In this document: in pieces, positions 47,257 to 56,711 of the stretch | How positions within the stretch are numbered: the stretch's first letter is position 1 | Layout of the letters: each line of letters begins with the position of its first letter | Assembly (NCBI RefSeq): GCF_003854895.1 | Contig: NZ_CP033966.1 | Coordinates: 930,001 to 994,000, forward strand | Length of the DNA: 64,000 nt | Source of the DNA: Pigmentiphaga sp. H8 | GTDB lineage: Bacteria > Pseudomonadota > Gammaproteobacteria > Burkholderiales > Burkholderiaceae_B | Direction: 5' to 3' | Notes under the pieces: generated by a model | Database searches by the model: none | What the model saw: only the letters and a program-made list of their open reading frames with translations | What the model was told of the DNA's origin: nothing | Program-made: the position numbers and the translations under genes

Positions 47257-49152
47257 CTAGAGACTGGCCGACCGGGCGCCGCGCCCGGCCGGTGTCCAGC
47301 GTCCCAGCAGCGCGCGCAGCTTGGCGGGCGCGACCGGCTTGGTCAGCAGCGTGACCGAGGTTTCCCGTATCCGCTGCAGGATGTCCGGCGTGGTCGTGCC
47401 CGAGATCATGATGGCAGTGGCGCGCGGCCGCAGCTCCCGCGCCTGCAGCAGCAGCGCGAGCCCGTCGTCGCTGTCGCCCAGCTGCAGGTCGCACAGGATC
47501 ACGTCGTAGCGCCGGCTGGCGTCGCGCAGCTTGCGCAGCGCGTCGTCGGCGGTGCGCGCCTGGTCCACGCGGCAGTGCCATTGCCGCAGCAGGTGGGCCG
47601 TTCCCTCCAGGATGGCCTCGTCGTCGTCGATCAGCAGACAGTCCAGGTCCAGCGAGGTCGTGCCGGCGGCATCGGGAGAAGCAGCCTGGGGCGCCACGGG
47701 CGGCGCATCGGTCGTGGGCAGCAGCAGCGAGAACGTACTGCCGCGGCGCAGCGCGGACCGTACGCGGATGTCGGTTTGCAGCAGGCGGGCGATGCGGGCG
47801 CAGATGGACAGTCCCAGGCCGAAGCCGTTGCGCCGGTCGCGCTGAGGGTTGGCGACCTGGTAGAACTCTTCGAAGATGCGCGACTGCTGGATGGGCGCGA
47901 CGCCTATGCCGTTGTCGCGGACCTCGATCCGCGTGCCGGCGCCGTCGCGCCGCGCGGCGACCAGCACCCGGCCGCCCTCGCTGTGGCGCACGGCGTTGCG
48001 CACCAGGTTGTCCAGCACGCGCATGGCCAGGCCGGCATCGGTCATGACCGCGCGGCCCCGGTCGCGCCATACCAGCTCCACGCCCGCCTCGCGCGCGACC
48101 GCCCCATGCATGGCGTCGAGCTGCTCGAACAGGTCGCGCACGCGCACCGGGGCATAGGACGGCGACAGCACGTTGGCGTCGAGCCGGGAAATGTCCAGCA
48201 GCGCATCCAGCAGCGCGCTCATGACCTGGGTGCCCTCTTGCAGGCGCTGCATGGCGGGTAGCTGCGCCGGGCTGGCGGTGGGCAGCAGGCCGTCGATGAA
48301 CAGCCCCATCGCATGCACCGGCTGACGCAGGTCGTGGCTGGCCGTGGCCAGGAAGCGCGTGCGCGAACGCGTGGCCTGCTCGGCCTGCGACAGCCGCGCG
48401 AGCGCTTCCCGGGTGGCGGCCTGGATGCGCGCTTCCTGCGACGAATAGGCGTCCTGCAGGCGCTGCGCCATGTGGTCGACGTCGCTGGCCAGGGCGGCGA
48501 TTTCATTGCGGCCACAGGGACCGCAGCGGGCGTCCAGCTTGCCGCCTTGCAGCGATGAGACGGTCGCGGAGATCCGCTTCAGCGGCCGGGCGACGGCGCG
48601 CGCCATGTGGCGCGCCGACAGCCAGGCCAGCAGCAGGGCCGTTCCGCCTATCAGGCCGCCGGCCAGCATCGAGGCCGCGCGCGCGCTCCGGTGTTCGGCA
48701 TCGTCCAGGAATACCCGCACCGTGCCGATGTCCAGCGCCGGTCCGCCGGGGCGGGGGTAGTCGGTCAGGCCGCGCGTGGCGCGCAGGCGCACCGGCTCGG
48801 CGAAGGGGCGGGCATGCTTGAGCTTCTCCGACTCGGGACCCGCCGCGATGGCGATGCCCGTTCCATTGCCGATCTCGACGCGCGAGGCGATGCCCTTGGC
48901 CACCATGTTCTCGGCCAGATCGCGCAGAGTCTCCACGTCGCCGGCATACAGGCTCAGGTCGCTGGCCACGGCCAGCTGCCGCGCGATCGCCGCGCCGTTG
49001 GCGCGGAACGCCTGTTCCAGCGCGTCCAGGCGCTCGTGGGTGAACCACAGCGTCAGCGCCACGGCGGCGGTGGCGCACGGCAGCACGCCCAATCGGATGA
49101 GGTCGCGTTGCAGGCTGTCCGATCGAAGCGCGGCGGGGAGCATGGGAGGCAT
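47257..49152 (-). CDS. Hybrid sensor histidine kinase with C-terminal receiver
   Basis: A 631-residue inner-membrane sensor. Two transmembrane helices (about residues 20-38 and 162-182) bracket a ~125-residue periplasmic domain. They are followed by HAMP, HisKA with phospho-acceptor H273 in SHDLRQPVHAMG, a HATPase (NLVRNAVRHS, DNGIGV, GFGLGLSI) and a receiver with phosphorylatable D555 in CDLQLG. It converges with tpsA across 12 bp. Its start is 7 bp downstream of the periplasmic-binding-protein-like gene, so they are probably one operon. No separate response regulator with a DNA-binding domain is present. Confidence 0.92.
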   Translation of the reverse strand: MPPMLPAALRSDSLQRDLIRLGVLPCATAAVALTLWFTHERLDALEQAFRANGAAIARQLAVASDLSLYAGDVETLRDLAENMVAKGIASRVEIGNGTGIAIAAGPESEKLKHARPFAEPVRLRATRGLTDYPRPGGPALDIGTVRVFLDDAEHRSARAASMLAGGLIGGTALLLAWLSARHMARAVARPLKRISATVSSLQGGKLDARCGPCGRNEIAALASDVDHMAQRLQDAYSSQEARIQAATREALARLSQAEQATRSRTRFLATASHDLRQPVHAMGLFIDGLLPTASPAQLPAMQRLQEGTQVMSALLDALLDISRLDANVLSPSYAPVRVRDLFEQLDAMHGAVAREAGVELVWRDRGRAVMTDAGLAMRVLDNLVRNAVRHSEGGRVLVAARRDGAGTRIEVRDNGIGVAPIQQSRIFEEFYQVANPQRDRRNGFGLGLSICARIARLLQTDIRVRSALRRGSTFSLLLPTTDAPPVAPQAASPDAAGTTSLDLDCLLIDDDEAILEGTAHLLRQWHCRVDQARTADDALRKLRDASRRYDVILCDLQLGDSDDGLALLLQARELRPRATAIMISGTTTPDILQRIRETSVTLLTKPVAPAKLRALLGRWTPAGRGARSASL

Positions 49153-49159
49153 GGCAGCC

Positions 49160-50278
49160 CTAGTCCCGGCGCGCCACGGCCGCCGTCAGGTCGTCGTCGG
49201 GCGGCAGGGCCAGCCCCAGCCGCCTGGCCACGTGCGGATTGGTGCGCACGGTCAGCCGCCGCGGGGCCTCGACCACCGGCGGGCCGGGAGGCGCCTGCCG
49301 GAGCCGCAAGGTCAGGGCATGAGCCTGTTCGGCCAGTTGCGCGTTGCCGGGTACCAGCGCCGCCAGGGCGCCTGCGCGCACCATGGCTTCGCTGGTGGCG
49401 AAGACCGGCAGGTTGGCCGTGGCCGCCGATTGCAGCAGCGCCAGGGCCGCGGCGGACGTCGACCCCACCGGGTCGGGCAGTACGAGCAGCGCGTCGCTGG
49501 CGGGCACGACGGTCTGCAAGGCGCCGGTCAGCGCGTGGGAATCGGGCGCGTCGGCGGCGGTGATGGCCCAGGGCCGGCCGCCGCGAGACGGATGCTGGGC
49601 CGGCCACGTCAGGGCCGCGCTGGCCAGTTCGCGCATCAGCGGTTCGGCCTGGGGTGCGGTCACGACACCTACCCGGCGCTTGCCGGGCAGCACGGCGTCG
49701 ATCAGGCTGAGCTGTTCGGCCGCCGCCGGGTCGCGCAACAGCACGCCTATGGCGCGATCGGGGCGGCGCAGCGCGGGCAGCGCACGCAGCTCCTCGTACT
49801 CCAGGCGACCCAGCAGGGCCAGCAGCACCGGTTCGTTGCCGGCGCGCAGGACCACGGCCCGGGCCGCCCTGGGGCCCACGGCGACCAGCACGCCCGGCCC
49901 GCTGCCTTCGGCGCGGGCCGGCGGCGGGGAGGCCGAGGCCCCCGTGTCGGGCAGCATGGAGCCGCGCGCGCTGCGCGTGCGCACGCCGGCCAGGACGGAA
50001 TCGCCGTCGTCGGGGCCGGAGCGCGGCGCGGCCGCCTGCTGCCCGTCGAGCTGGCGCAGCGAGTCCAGCGGCAGGATGTCGACCTTGCCCTGGGTCAGGC
50101 GGTGCGAGGCGGCGTTGACGCTGCGCATCTGCGCGGCGAACTCGCCGTACTGCTGGATCGTATCGTCCAGGATGAGCGTCATGTCGGCCGCCCAGGACGC
50201 GGCCAGCGGCGCGGCCAGCCATAGGAGGGCCAACCGGCGCAGAAGCAGCAACAGAGGCGGCGCGGAGTTTCGGAACAC
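49160..50278 (-). CDS. Periplasmic ABC-type substrate-binding-like protein, probable sensor partner
   Basis: A 372-residue secreted protein: signal peptide LLLLLRRLALLWLAAPLAAS ending at WAAD, then a mature domain with GVLVAVGPRAARAVV, RVGVVTAPQAEPLMREL and ALLVLPDPVGSTS, reminiscent of TrpX/peripla_BP-type binding proteins. About residues 85-130 form a Pro/Ala/Ser-rich low-complexity linker, unusual for the family. Translational proximity to the hybrid kinase (7 bp) suggests ligand presentation to that kinase rather than import. No ABC permease or ATPase is linked. Confidence 0.7.
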   Translation of the reverse strand: MFRNSAPPLLLLLRRLALLWLAAPLAASWAADMTLILDDTIQQYGEFAAQMRSVNAASHRLTQGKVDILPLDSLRQLDGQQAAAPRSGPDDGDSVLAGVRTRSARGSMLPDTGASASPPPARAEGSGPGVLVAVGPRAARAVVLRAGNEPVLLALLGRLEYEELRALPALRRPDRAIGVLLRDPAAAEQLSLIDAVLPGKRRVGVVTAPQAEPLMRELASAALTWPAQHPSRGGRPWAITAADAPDSHALTGALQTVVPASDALLVLPDPVGSTSAAALALLQSAATANLPVFATSEAMVRAGALAALVPGNAQLAEQAHALTLRLRQAPPGPPVVEAPRRLTVRTNPHVARRLGLALPPDDDLTAAVARRD

Positions 50279-50484
50279 GTTGCGAGGATTCGTGGAAGCT
50301 GTATCCGCAATCTACGTAAGCCTGGCGCGCGCGGCGATAGGGCAGAGGGCCTATGCCGCCAGCCGCCGCGCCGCTGCAAGCGCCACGCCCGCGTGCGATG
50401 GGATAGGCCGCTTGGCATATCGATCCGGACCGGGGATTTGCGCACACTATGGCATCCGCCTGCCATCTTCCTGGAGTGCGCGCC

Positions 50485-51093
50485 ATGAAAACCTCCGTCC
50501 GGCCCCGCGCCTTTCCCTCGGGTCCCCTTGCCGCCGCGGCCCTGGCCTGCGCGGCCGCCCTCGCGATTCCGCATCCGGGGCATGCCCAGTCCGGCAACTT
50601 CGGCACCGAGACGCCCTCGGTCAACCAGATCATCGACCAGCTCAAGACCGGCGGCGGCGACGATGCCACCGCCGGCGTGCGCACGCGCGCGCTGCGCCCC
50701 GGCGCCTCGTCCCAGGCCACCGCGATGCCCGAAGCGCCGGCACCGGCGGCGCCCGCCGCCATTTCCATGCAGATCCAGTTCGCGTTCGGTTCGGACCAGA
50801 TCGCCGAAAGCTCGCGCCGGTCCATCGACAACCTGGCCGCGGCCCTGGCCTCGAGCGAGCTCAAGGGCCGCATGTTCACCGTCGCGGGCCATACCGACGG
50901 GGTGGGGTCGGCCGACTACAACATGCGCCTGTCGCAGCGGCGGGCCGCCTCGGTCAAGTCCTACCTGGTGGGCCATGGCGTCGACGCCGCGCGGCTGCGC
51001 ACGGTGGGCAAGGGCCCGACCGAACTGCTGAACCCGGCCGACCCGCGTGCCGCCGAGAATCGGCGCGTGGAAATCATCGCCACCGGGTCTTAA
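50485..51093 (+). CDS. OmpA-family outer-membrane / peptidoglycan-associated protein
   Basis: A 202-residue protein with a signal peptide (cleavage near GHAQ), a Pro/Ala-rich linker (about residues 65-95) and a C-terminal OmpA domain carrying the peptidoglycan-binding motif HTDGVGSADYNMRLSQRRA and NRRVEI. ATG 50485 has CTGGAG upstream; a longer frame from 50449 lacks a site. It is 38 bp before the DUF4280 gene and divergent from the binding-protein gene, and probably contributes a cell-wall anchor to the T6SS region. The 206-bp gap upstream shows no other gene. Confidence 0.88.
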   Translation: MKTSVRPRAFPSGPLAAAALACAAALAIPHPGHAQSGNFGTETPSVNQIIDQLKTGGGDDATAGVRTRALRPGASSQATAMPEAPAPAAPAAISMQIQFAFGSDQIAESSRRSIDNLAAALASSELKGRMFTVAGHTDGVGSADYNMRLSQRRAASVKSYLVGHGVDAARLRTVGKGPTELLNPADPRAAENRRVEIIATGS

Positions 51094-51131
51094 CCGCGCG
51101 CCGGATTCCGGCGCGCCGCGGGAGGACCGCC

Positions 51132-51521
51132 ATGGCCATGCACGTCGTCAACGGGGCGCTGCTGCAATGCAGTTTCGGCGTGGCGCCCTCGTCCCTGGTG
51201 GTGCTGCCCGTCAACAAGATGATGTCCTCGAACCAGCCGGCGGCCAACATCATGGACCACAAGCCCATGGTCAACATCATGCCCTTCGGCATGTGCGCCA
51301 GCCTGGGCAACCCCTCGGTCGCCTCGGCGACTTCCGCCGCCCTGGGCGTGCTTACCCCCATGCCCTGCGTGCCCGCGACCAGCAGTCCCTGGGTGCCCGG
51401 ATCGCCCACCGTCATGCTGGCCAACCAGCCGGTCCTGAACAACACCTCGACCTGCATGTGCAACTGGGGCGGGGTGATCACCATCACCATGCCGGGGCAG
51501 GTGACCGAACTCGTGCCTTGA
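51132..51521 (+). CDS. PAAR-like DUF4280 protein (T6SS spike-tip candidate)
   Basis: A 129-residue protein rich in small residues: HVVNGALLQCSFGVAPSSL, then NIMDHKPMVNIMPFGMCASL and a final GGVITITMPGQ. This is the pattern of DUF4280, a PAAR-like family found at T6SS effector loci. PAAR proteins sharpen the VgrG spike and attach effectors. GGAGGA precedes the ATG. It converges with the 737-residue protein gene. No toxin domain is attached, so the effector would be a separate protein. Confidence 0.85.
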   Translation: MAMHVVNGALLQCSFGVAPSSLVVLPVNKMMSSNQPAANIMDHKPMVNIMPFGMCASLGNPSVASATSAALGVLTPMPCVPATSSPWVPGSPTVMLANQPVLNNTSTCMCNWGGVITITMPGQVTELVP

Positions 51522-51526
51522 CGGGG

Positions 51527-51542
51527 CGGGCCGCCAGGCCCG
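51527..51542. terminator. Small hairpin between convergent genes
   Basis: CGGGCC / GGCCCG (6 bp, loop GCCA) lies in the 24-bp gap between the DUF4280 gene and the convergent 737-residue protein gene. No U-tract. Confidence 0.35.
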
Positions 51543-51545
51543 GCG

Positions 51546-53759
51546 TCATGCCGCCTCGGTGCTCAGCACGACCTTGCCGACCTGATCGATGGCGGGCTTC
51601 TCGGGCCGGACGGCATCGCTGTCGTCCACCCGGATGTTGCTGAAGGGGGCATCGCCGGCGGGCGGCTTGTCCTCGTCGCCACCGCCAAGCAGCGACCTGG
51701 CCTTGTCTTCGTCCGCGCCCGTGGCCTTGTCCAGGACGTCCTGCACGCCGTCCTTGCGTGCCCGGTCGACGTTGCCGACCTTGTCCTTCATATCCTTGGC
51801 GCTGTTGGCCGGATCCAGGAAGTTGAACTTGTTGTCGCCCAGCTGGCTGACCGCATCGTCCATCTTCTTGCCGCTTTCCCTGGCCTGTTCCGTGGCTTCC
51901 AGGAGATTGTCCTTGGTGTGCTTGACGTCCTGCACCACGCCGGTGGCCTGCTTGATCTTGTCGCGCACCGGATTCCACACGGTCTGCCCCACGGTATCGC
52001 CCAGGCCGAAGGCATCGAGCAGCAGGTTGAACAGCGGAAACAGGGTGTTGCGCACCTGCAGGGCCAGCAGCATGGGTAGCCGGCCCAGCCAGATCTCCAT
52101 GGTCCGGGCATCCTTGCTGAGCGCCTGCCCGCGCATCTTCTGCAATTCCCCGCTCAGTTCCTCGACGATGAAATCGATGATGACGTCCAGGTGGGCGGCA
52201 TGCTTGGTCAGGAAATCGCGCAGCAGCTCCGCGCCCTTGTTGAGCAATTGCTGCTTGCCCATGCTGACCTTGCCCAGCTGGGTCTCGCCCTCGGCGTTCT
52301 TGTTGTCTCCTGGCGGCGGAAAACCCGCCAGCTTGAACACGAGGTCCACGATCAGCTTGCTCAGCGCTTCGCGCGTGGACAGCGCGGTCAGCACGCGAAG
52401 GTCGCCGTCCCCGGCGGCCAGGAGCAGATTGGTGTAGATGCGCTCGAGAATGGAGACCGAGACCTTGGCGATCTCCCGGACCACCGTGTCGACGAAGCCG
52501 GGCAGCGGCTGGATGCCAGTGCCCTCGGAGATCGCCCGTGCGATCAACGCCGGCGCGGGAACGATTTTGTTCAGGTTCTTGAGATCCGTGCGAGGTTCGT
52601 TCCAGCGCGATCCGCCCGAGAGGGTGGCGAAGGCCGCGGCCAGCGCATCGCTACCGGGGCGCGTGCGGGCGCCCGCCGTCTCCAGCCAGTCGGTCAGCGA
52701 TTCCTGGGCGCCCTTGGCCTTCTCCTGCGCTTCCTCGACCTTGTCCTGGGCATCGTCGATGGCTTTTTCGGCCTTGCCCAGGGGGTTGTCGGCGTAGGTC
52801 TTGGGGGCTGCGGGCGAACCCGCGCCCTGTGCGTCCGGCGCTTCCTTCTCGAAGAACCAGATGCCGAAGGTGGGCTCGCGGCCGTTCCGTATCGCCGTGA
52901 CGGAGAAGGCCCGGCAGGCTTCTTCGATGCCGGCTTCATATTCGGCGCGCGCCGCCTGGAACATGGCCTTGTAGGTGTCCTGGGCCTTGAACAGGTACTT
53001 GGGGATGTCGGCGATGAATCCGCCCACCCCGCCGACGGCCCCCAGCGGCCCGGGCAGGGGCAGCGACGGCAGCCCCGCGCCTCCGCCGGCTCCCGGCTTG
53101 AATGCCGAGGCGCACAGCACGGCAAAGTCGGCGCGCACCTGGTGCAGGTCCACGCCGGCCTGGTGCAGGGTCGGATAGTCGATCGATCCGACGTTCAGTT
53201 TGTCTCCGGCGGTCTGGATCTTGACCAGCAGCGGCAGGAATTGCTCGGGGCCGACCGCCGCGGATTTCTGGCCGCTGCCCAGCAGCGAGCCGACCGTTTC
53301 CATGGCGCCGCCGATCGCGCCTTGCATATTGGTTTCGAGTACGTGCTTGGCGGCGTCGACGAAGCTGAACAGCAACATGGTCTCGCGCAGCAGGGCGTCG
53401 CGGCAGCCTATGCCGTGTCCTGGTGGCCCCTTGCCGGCGAAGGTGTCGTTCATGTCGCCATGGACCTTGCCGAAGTGAATGAACTCGATGGGCATCGGGC
53501 GGCTGCCGCGGTTCTCGTCGGAGGATTGGCTTTCCGAGCCTTGAGCGGTGGGCTTGAGGAAGAGTTTTTGCGGCTGGCCGAGTTTGTCGTTGAGCGGATC
53601 GCGGGCGTAGTAGTACGGCGTGCCATTGGGCACGCCGCCGGCGCCACCGCCCAGCTTGCCGGCGACGTCGTCGATCAGTCCACCTACGGTCGAGTCTTTT
53701 CCGGCGACGCTATCGGCCTTGTCCGCCGCTGTGCCGGCCGCGCTTTCGAGTAGTCCCAT
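51546..53759 (-). CDS. Unrecognised 737-residue T6SS-associated protein (candidate effector)
   Basis: No family was recognised. The N-terminus is Gly/Ala/Asp-rich (MGLLESAAGTAADKADSVAGK) and has no signal peptide. A conserved-looking segment HGIGCRDALLRETMLLF lies near residues 113-130. A coiled-coil-like stretch (KAEKAIDDAQDKVEEAQEK) is near residues 328-350, and hydrophobic helices (LPMLLALQVRNTLFPLFNLL) are near residues 560-580. It ends in a charged, disordered tail. It lies 49 bp after the LysM gene on the same strand as vgrG, which fits a T6SS cargo or adaptor. It has no obvious catalytic motif; a membrane-acting toxin or a structural tail factor are both possible. Confidence 0.7.
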   Translation of the reverse strand: MGLLESAAGTAADKADSVAGKDSTVGGLIDDVAGKLGGGAGGVPNGTPYYYARDPLNDKLGQPQKLFLKPTAQGSESQSSDENRGSRPMPIEFIHFGKVHGDMNDTFAGKGPPGHGIGCRDALLRETMLLFSFVDAAKHVLETNMQGAIGGAMETVGSLLGSGQKSAAVGPEQFLPLLVKIQTAGDKLNVGSIDYPTLHQAGVDLHQVRADFAVLCASAFKPGAGGGAGLPSLPLPGPLGAVGGVGGFIADIPKYLFKAQDTYKAMFQAARAEYEAGIEEACRAFSVTAIRNGREPTFGIWFFEKEAPDAQGAGSPAAPKTYADNPLGKAEKAIDDAQDKVEEAQEKAKGAQESLTDWLETAGARTRPGSDALAAAFATLSGGSRWNEPRTDLKNLNKIVPAPALIARAISEGTGIQPLPGFVDTVVREIAKVSVSILERIYTNLLLAAGDGDLRVLTALSTREALSKLIVDLVFKLAGFPPPGDNKNAEGETQLGKVSMGKQQLLNKGAELLRDFLTKHAAHLDVIIDFIVEELSGELQKMRGQALSKDARTMEIWLGRLPMLLALQVRNTLFPLFNLLLDAFGLGDTVGQTVWNPVRDKIKQATGVVQDVKHTKDNLLEATEQARESGKKMDDAVSQLGDNKFNFLDPANSAKDMKDKVGNVDRARKDGVQDVLDKATGADEDKARSLLGGGDEDKPPAGDAPFSNIRVDDSDAVRPEKPAIDQVGKVVLSTEAA

Positions 53760-53808
53760 CGCTTATTTCTCCTCGGTCGTCGAGGCGCTGGCGTGGTGAA
53801 GGCATCTC

Positions 53809-54432
53809 CTAGACATGGAGCTCTTCCAGCTTGGCGCGCGTCGCATCGTCCGGCTCGCCGGTTGCTTCCAATCCATACTGGCTCTGGAAGCGCTTGAGCG
53901 CATCGCGGGTAGCGTCGCCGATGCTCCCGCTCTCGCCGCCGCAATCGAACCCCAGGTTCTCCAGCCTGCGCTGCACACCGGCGGTGTCGCTGACCGGCCG
54001 CAACGCACCGATGGCGATGTCATAGACCTCGGCGCCCTCGGACAGCGTCAGCGTGGCGCTGCGCGTCTCGCCCGGGATGGGGTGTTCCAGCTTGCCGTCG
54101 CCGTCGGTCACGCCATGGATCACCTTGTCGCCGAAGACCAGGGTATAGGCCTCCTTGGCGCGGGGCTCGTCCAGCACCGTCAGCCGCAGCTTGAGCTTGG
54201 TGGGTTCGCCCTTGCGCTTGAACGTGTGGCGGGCGTCCACCGGCTTGCTGACCGATTTCTTGCCCTTGTCGGGAATGAAGATCTCGTCGCCCGGCACGAG
54301 CTGGTTGGGATCCTTGCGCTTGGCGCGCAGGCCGGCGTTGCTGCCGTGCTCCCAGATCGTCTTCCACAGGAATCCGTGATCCTTGGCGATGCTGGCGATG
54401 CTGTCGTTCTCCGCCACCGTGTAGTTGGGCAT
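53809..54432 (-). CDS. LysM plus peptidoglycan-binding domain protein, T6SS-associated
   Basis: A 207-residue protein. The N-terminal LysM-like domain (MPNYTVAENDSIASIAKDHG ... LVPGDEIFIPD, residues 1-55) is followed by a beta-rich middle domain and a C-terminal PG_binding_1-type domain (GVQRRLENLGFDCGGESGSI, then TRDALKRFQSQYGLEATG). No signal peptide is present, so delivery would need the T6SS. It starts 3 bp after the vgrG stop, strongly suggesting co-delivery or chaperoning by that VgrG. It lacks a lysis domain, so it likely targets or anchors rather than cuts. Confidence 0.85.
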   Translation of the reverse strand: MPNYTVAENDSIASIAKDHGFLWKTIWEHGSNAGLRAKRKDPNQLVPGDEIFIPDKGKKSVSKPVDARHTFKRKGEPTKLKLRLTVLDEPRAKEAYTLVFGDKVIHGVTDGDGKLEHPIPGETRSATLTLSEGAEVYDIAIGALRPVSDTAGVQRRLENLGFDCGGESGSIGDATRDALKRFQSQYGLEATGEPDDATRAKLEELHV

Positions 54433-54435
54433 GGC

Positions 54436-56706
54436 TTACTCCCAGGCCGAGTCGTCCAGGCCGGGGAAGCTGATCTCGCAGTTCCCCGGGTCGAGGCGGG
54501 CCACTCGCGCCACGCCTTCCTGGTCGGTGGAGCGGGTGGCGGTCTTGCCGTTGGGCAGCTTGAACTTCACGCGTTCCCCCGTCACGGGCTGGCCTTCCTC
54601 GTCCAGCAGCTGGACCTCGATGTAGTGCGTCTTGTCCTTGTTCTCGTCCGAGGTCTGGTCGTGCGTCGGCTCGTCGCCGTCCCCGCCGTCCTTGAATACC
54701 TGGCCGGGGTCGGCGTGCGTGGCCAGCGCGGCCTGCAGCACCTGCATGGGGGACACGAGCGAGGCCGCGCTGCCCGAGGCCGGGCCGCCGCCGCTGTTGA
54801 TCATCACCATGGGTGCCTGGATGTAGATGCCGCCCGCCGAGATGTCGATGAAACTGCCGCCGACCTTGAGCGACAGCTTGGCCCCGGCCTCCAGCACCAC
54901 GTTCATGCCGGCCTTCAGGTAGTAGCTTTGCGAGACGGACTCGCTGTGGCTCTTGAAGGATTCGCCCACGCCGCCGTCCACCTTCACCGACTGCGATCCC
55001 GTGATGGCCACGGCCTGCATGCCGGCGATCTTCAGGTGGTCGTCGCCGCCTATCTCGGCCACGCGGTCCTGCTTGATCTTCTCGTGGCGGTGGCGCTTGA
55101 TCTCGGTCAGCCGGTCGCGCTCGACCACCAGGTGGTCGTCGTTGCCGATGGCGGTGCGGCGGTCGTTCCCCACGCGCACGTCCATGTCCTTCTGGGCGTT
55201 CACGAACAGTTGTTCCTCGCCCTTCTTGTCCTCGAAGCGGATCTCGTTGAAGCCCTCGCCGCCCTTGCTCGACATGGTCTTGATGGTGGACTTGGTCTGC
55301 TCCGCGGGCAGGGCGTAGGGCGGCATGTTGTCGGCGTTGTAGACGCTGCCCACCACGATGGGCCGGTCCGGGTCGCCGTCCAGGAAGTCGACGATGACCT
55401 CCTGGCCGATGCGGGGGATGAACATCGCGCCCCATTGCCTGCCGGCCCAGACCTGGGCCACGCGCAGCCAGCACGAGCTTTTCTCGTTGCGGTGGCTGCG
55501 GCGGTCCCAGAAGAAATGGACCTTGATGCGGCCGTATTCGTCGGTGTAGATCTCTTCGCTCTTGGGGCCGGCGACCACGGCCGTCTGCGGGCCGTTCACG
55601 CGGCCGCGCGGCGTGCGCAGCGGCGCGCGGTACGTGACCCGGTGGGGAATCACCGACAGCCGGTTGCCGTAGGTGCTGGCTTCCTCGCCGCCCAGGTCGC
55701 CCAGGTTGTTGGTGCCGCTGTGCTCCACCGACACGACCAGGTATTCCTCGTTCATCGCGTCGATGGGGTGGTCTTCCAGCTCGAACACATAGCCCGGCGT
55801 CAGCGTGCGGACGTTGCTGGAACCCTCCAGCGTCTCGTACTCGACTTCCTCGGCCTCGATTTCCACCCGGGTCAACTGGTCGCCGTCAGCCAGTTCGGCG
55901 TAGCCGCCGGGATGGCGATAGCGTTCGAACTCGGCGTTGTTGCCCACGCGTATCAGGGAATTGATGGAAACCCGCATGTCGGTGCCGGGCTTGGTGAAGT
56001 CGTAGTCGTTGGACACGTAGCGGCCGGTGCGCGAGGCGAACCGGCGCGACAGCCATGAGATGCCGTCGCGTTCTTCCAGCAGGATCTGCTGATGGAAGGG
56101 CAGCGTGGCCGTCTCCAGCTTGGGGTTGTTGTCCCGGTTGTCGGTCAGGACCATGATCTCGGCGTCTTCCTCGTGGCGGAAGAAGTAGTGGATGCCTGCC
56201 CTCTCCAGCAGCCGCGAGATGAAGTTGAAAGTGGTTTCCCGGTACTGGGTGCAATAGACCAGGTCCGGGTAGTCCTCGGTCAGGTGCAGCTCGTAGTCCG
56301 AGAAGCTGAACTCCTTGAACAGGGCCTCGACGATCCGGGGGATGCTCAGGTTCTGGAAGATGCGCGAATCCTCGTGCAGCTGCAGGAACCAGAACCACGG
56401 CACCACGTCGCAGACGTAGCGGGTGCTGTGGTTGTCGCCGTCGTTCTGGCGCGGCTCGCCGGCACGCTCGAAGCTCGACACCCAGCCGGTCCAGTGGCGT
56501 TCGCCGTCCTCGGTGTAGATGCGCAAGGTCACGCGCTGGCCCAGCAGAGCGGACGGCTTGATGTCCTCCTGTTCCGAGGCCAGCGTCAGGTGGAAGCGGA
56601 AGGGCTCGGACAGCCTTTCGTGCCCCTCGAAGCGTTCGACCAGCAAGGCATCGTCGCCCAGCGGGGTGGCGAGGTCGAACAGCCGTTCGGCGGTGGAGAT
56701 AGCCAT
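54436..56706 (-). CDS. vgrG: Type VI secretion tip protein VgrG (TssI)
   Basis: A 756-residue VgrG. The gp27-like head (ALLVERFEGHERLSEPFRFH at the start; RETTFNFISRLLERAGIHYFF near residue 155) is followed by the gp5-OB region (EYGRIKVHFFWDRR, GWGA-type QWGAMFIPRIGQEVIVDFLDGDPDRP) and a beta-helix. After the normal end comes an ~90-residue extension with an acidic linker and an Ig-like domain (YIEVQLLDEEGQPVTGERVKF). That domain may dock an effector, and the LysM and 737-residue genes follow directly. It lies 5 bp past clpV in the same operon. Confidence 0.93.
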   Translation of the reverse strand: MAISTAERLFDLATPLGDDALLVERFEGHERLSEPFRFHLTLASEQEDIKPSALLGQRVTLRIYTEDGERHWTGWVSSFERAGEPRQNDGDNHSTRYVCDVVPWFWFLQLHEDSRIFQNLSIPRIVEALFKEFSFSDYELHLTEDYPDLVYCTQYRETTFNFISRLLERAGIHYFFRHEEDAEIMVLTDNRDNNPKLETATLPFHQQILLEERDGISWLSRRFASRTGRYVSNDYDFTKPGTDMRVSINSLIRVGNNAEFERYRHPGGYAELADGDQLTRVEIEAEEVEYETLEGSSNVRTLTPGYVFELEDHPIDAMNEEYLVVSVEHSGTNNLGDLGGEEASTYGNRLSVIPHRVTYRAPLRTPRGRVNGPQTAVVAGPKSEEIYTDEYGRIKVHFFWDRRSHRNEKSSCWLRVAQVWAGRQWGAMFIPRIGQEVIVDFLDGDPDRPIVVGSVYNADNMPPYALPAEQTKSTIKTMSSKGGEGFNEIRFEDKKGEEQLFVNAQKDMDVRVGNDRRTAIGNDDHLVVERDRLTEIKRHRHEKIKQDRVAEIGGDDHLKIAGMQAVAITGSQSVKVDGGVGESFKSHSESVSQSYYLKAGMNVVLEAGAKLSLKVGGSFIDISAGGIYIQAPMVMINSGGGPASGSAASLVSPMQVLQAALATHADPGQVFKDGGDGDEPTHDQTSDENKDKTHYIEVQLLDEEGQPVTGERVKFKLPNGKTATRSTDQEGVARVARLDPGNCEISFPGLDDSAWE

Positions 56707-56711
56707 GGCCG

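Noticed and set aside
50485..50760. Shared AGVRTR-like stretch between the OmpA protein and the binding protein at 49160
   Set aside because: The match is six residues in low-complexity linkers and the motif is common in OmpA-like proteins, so no relationship is claimed.
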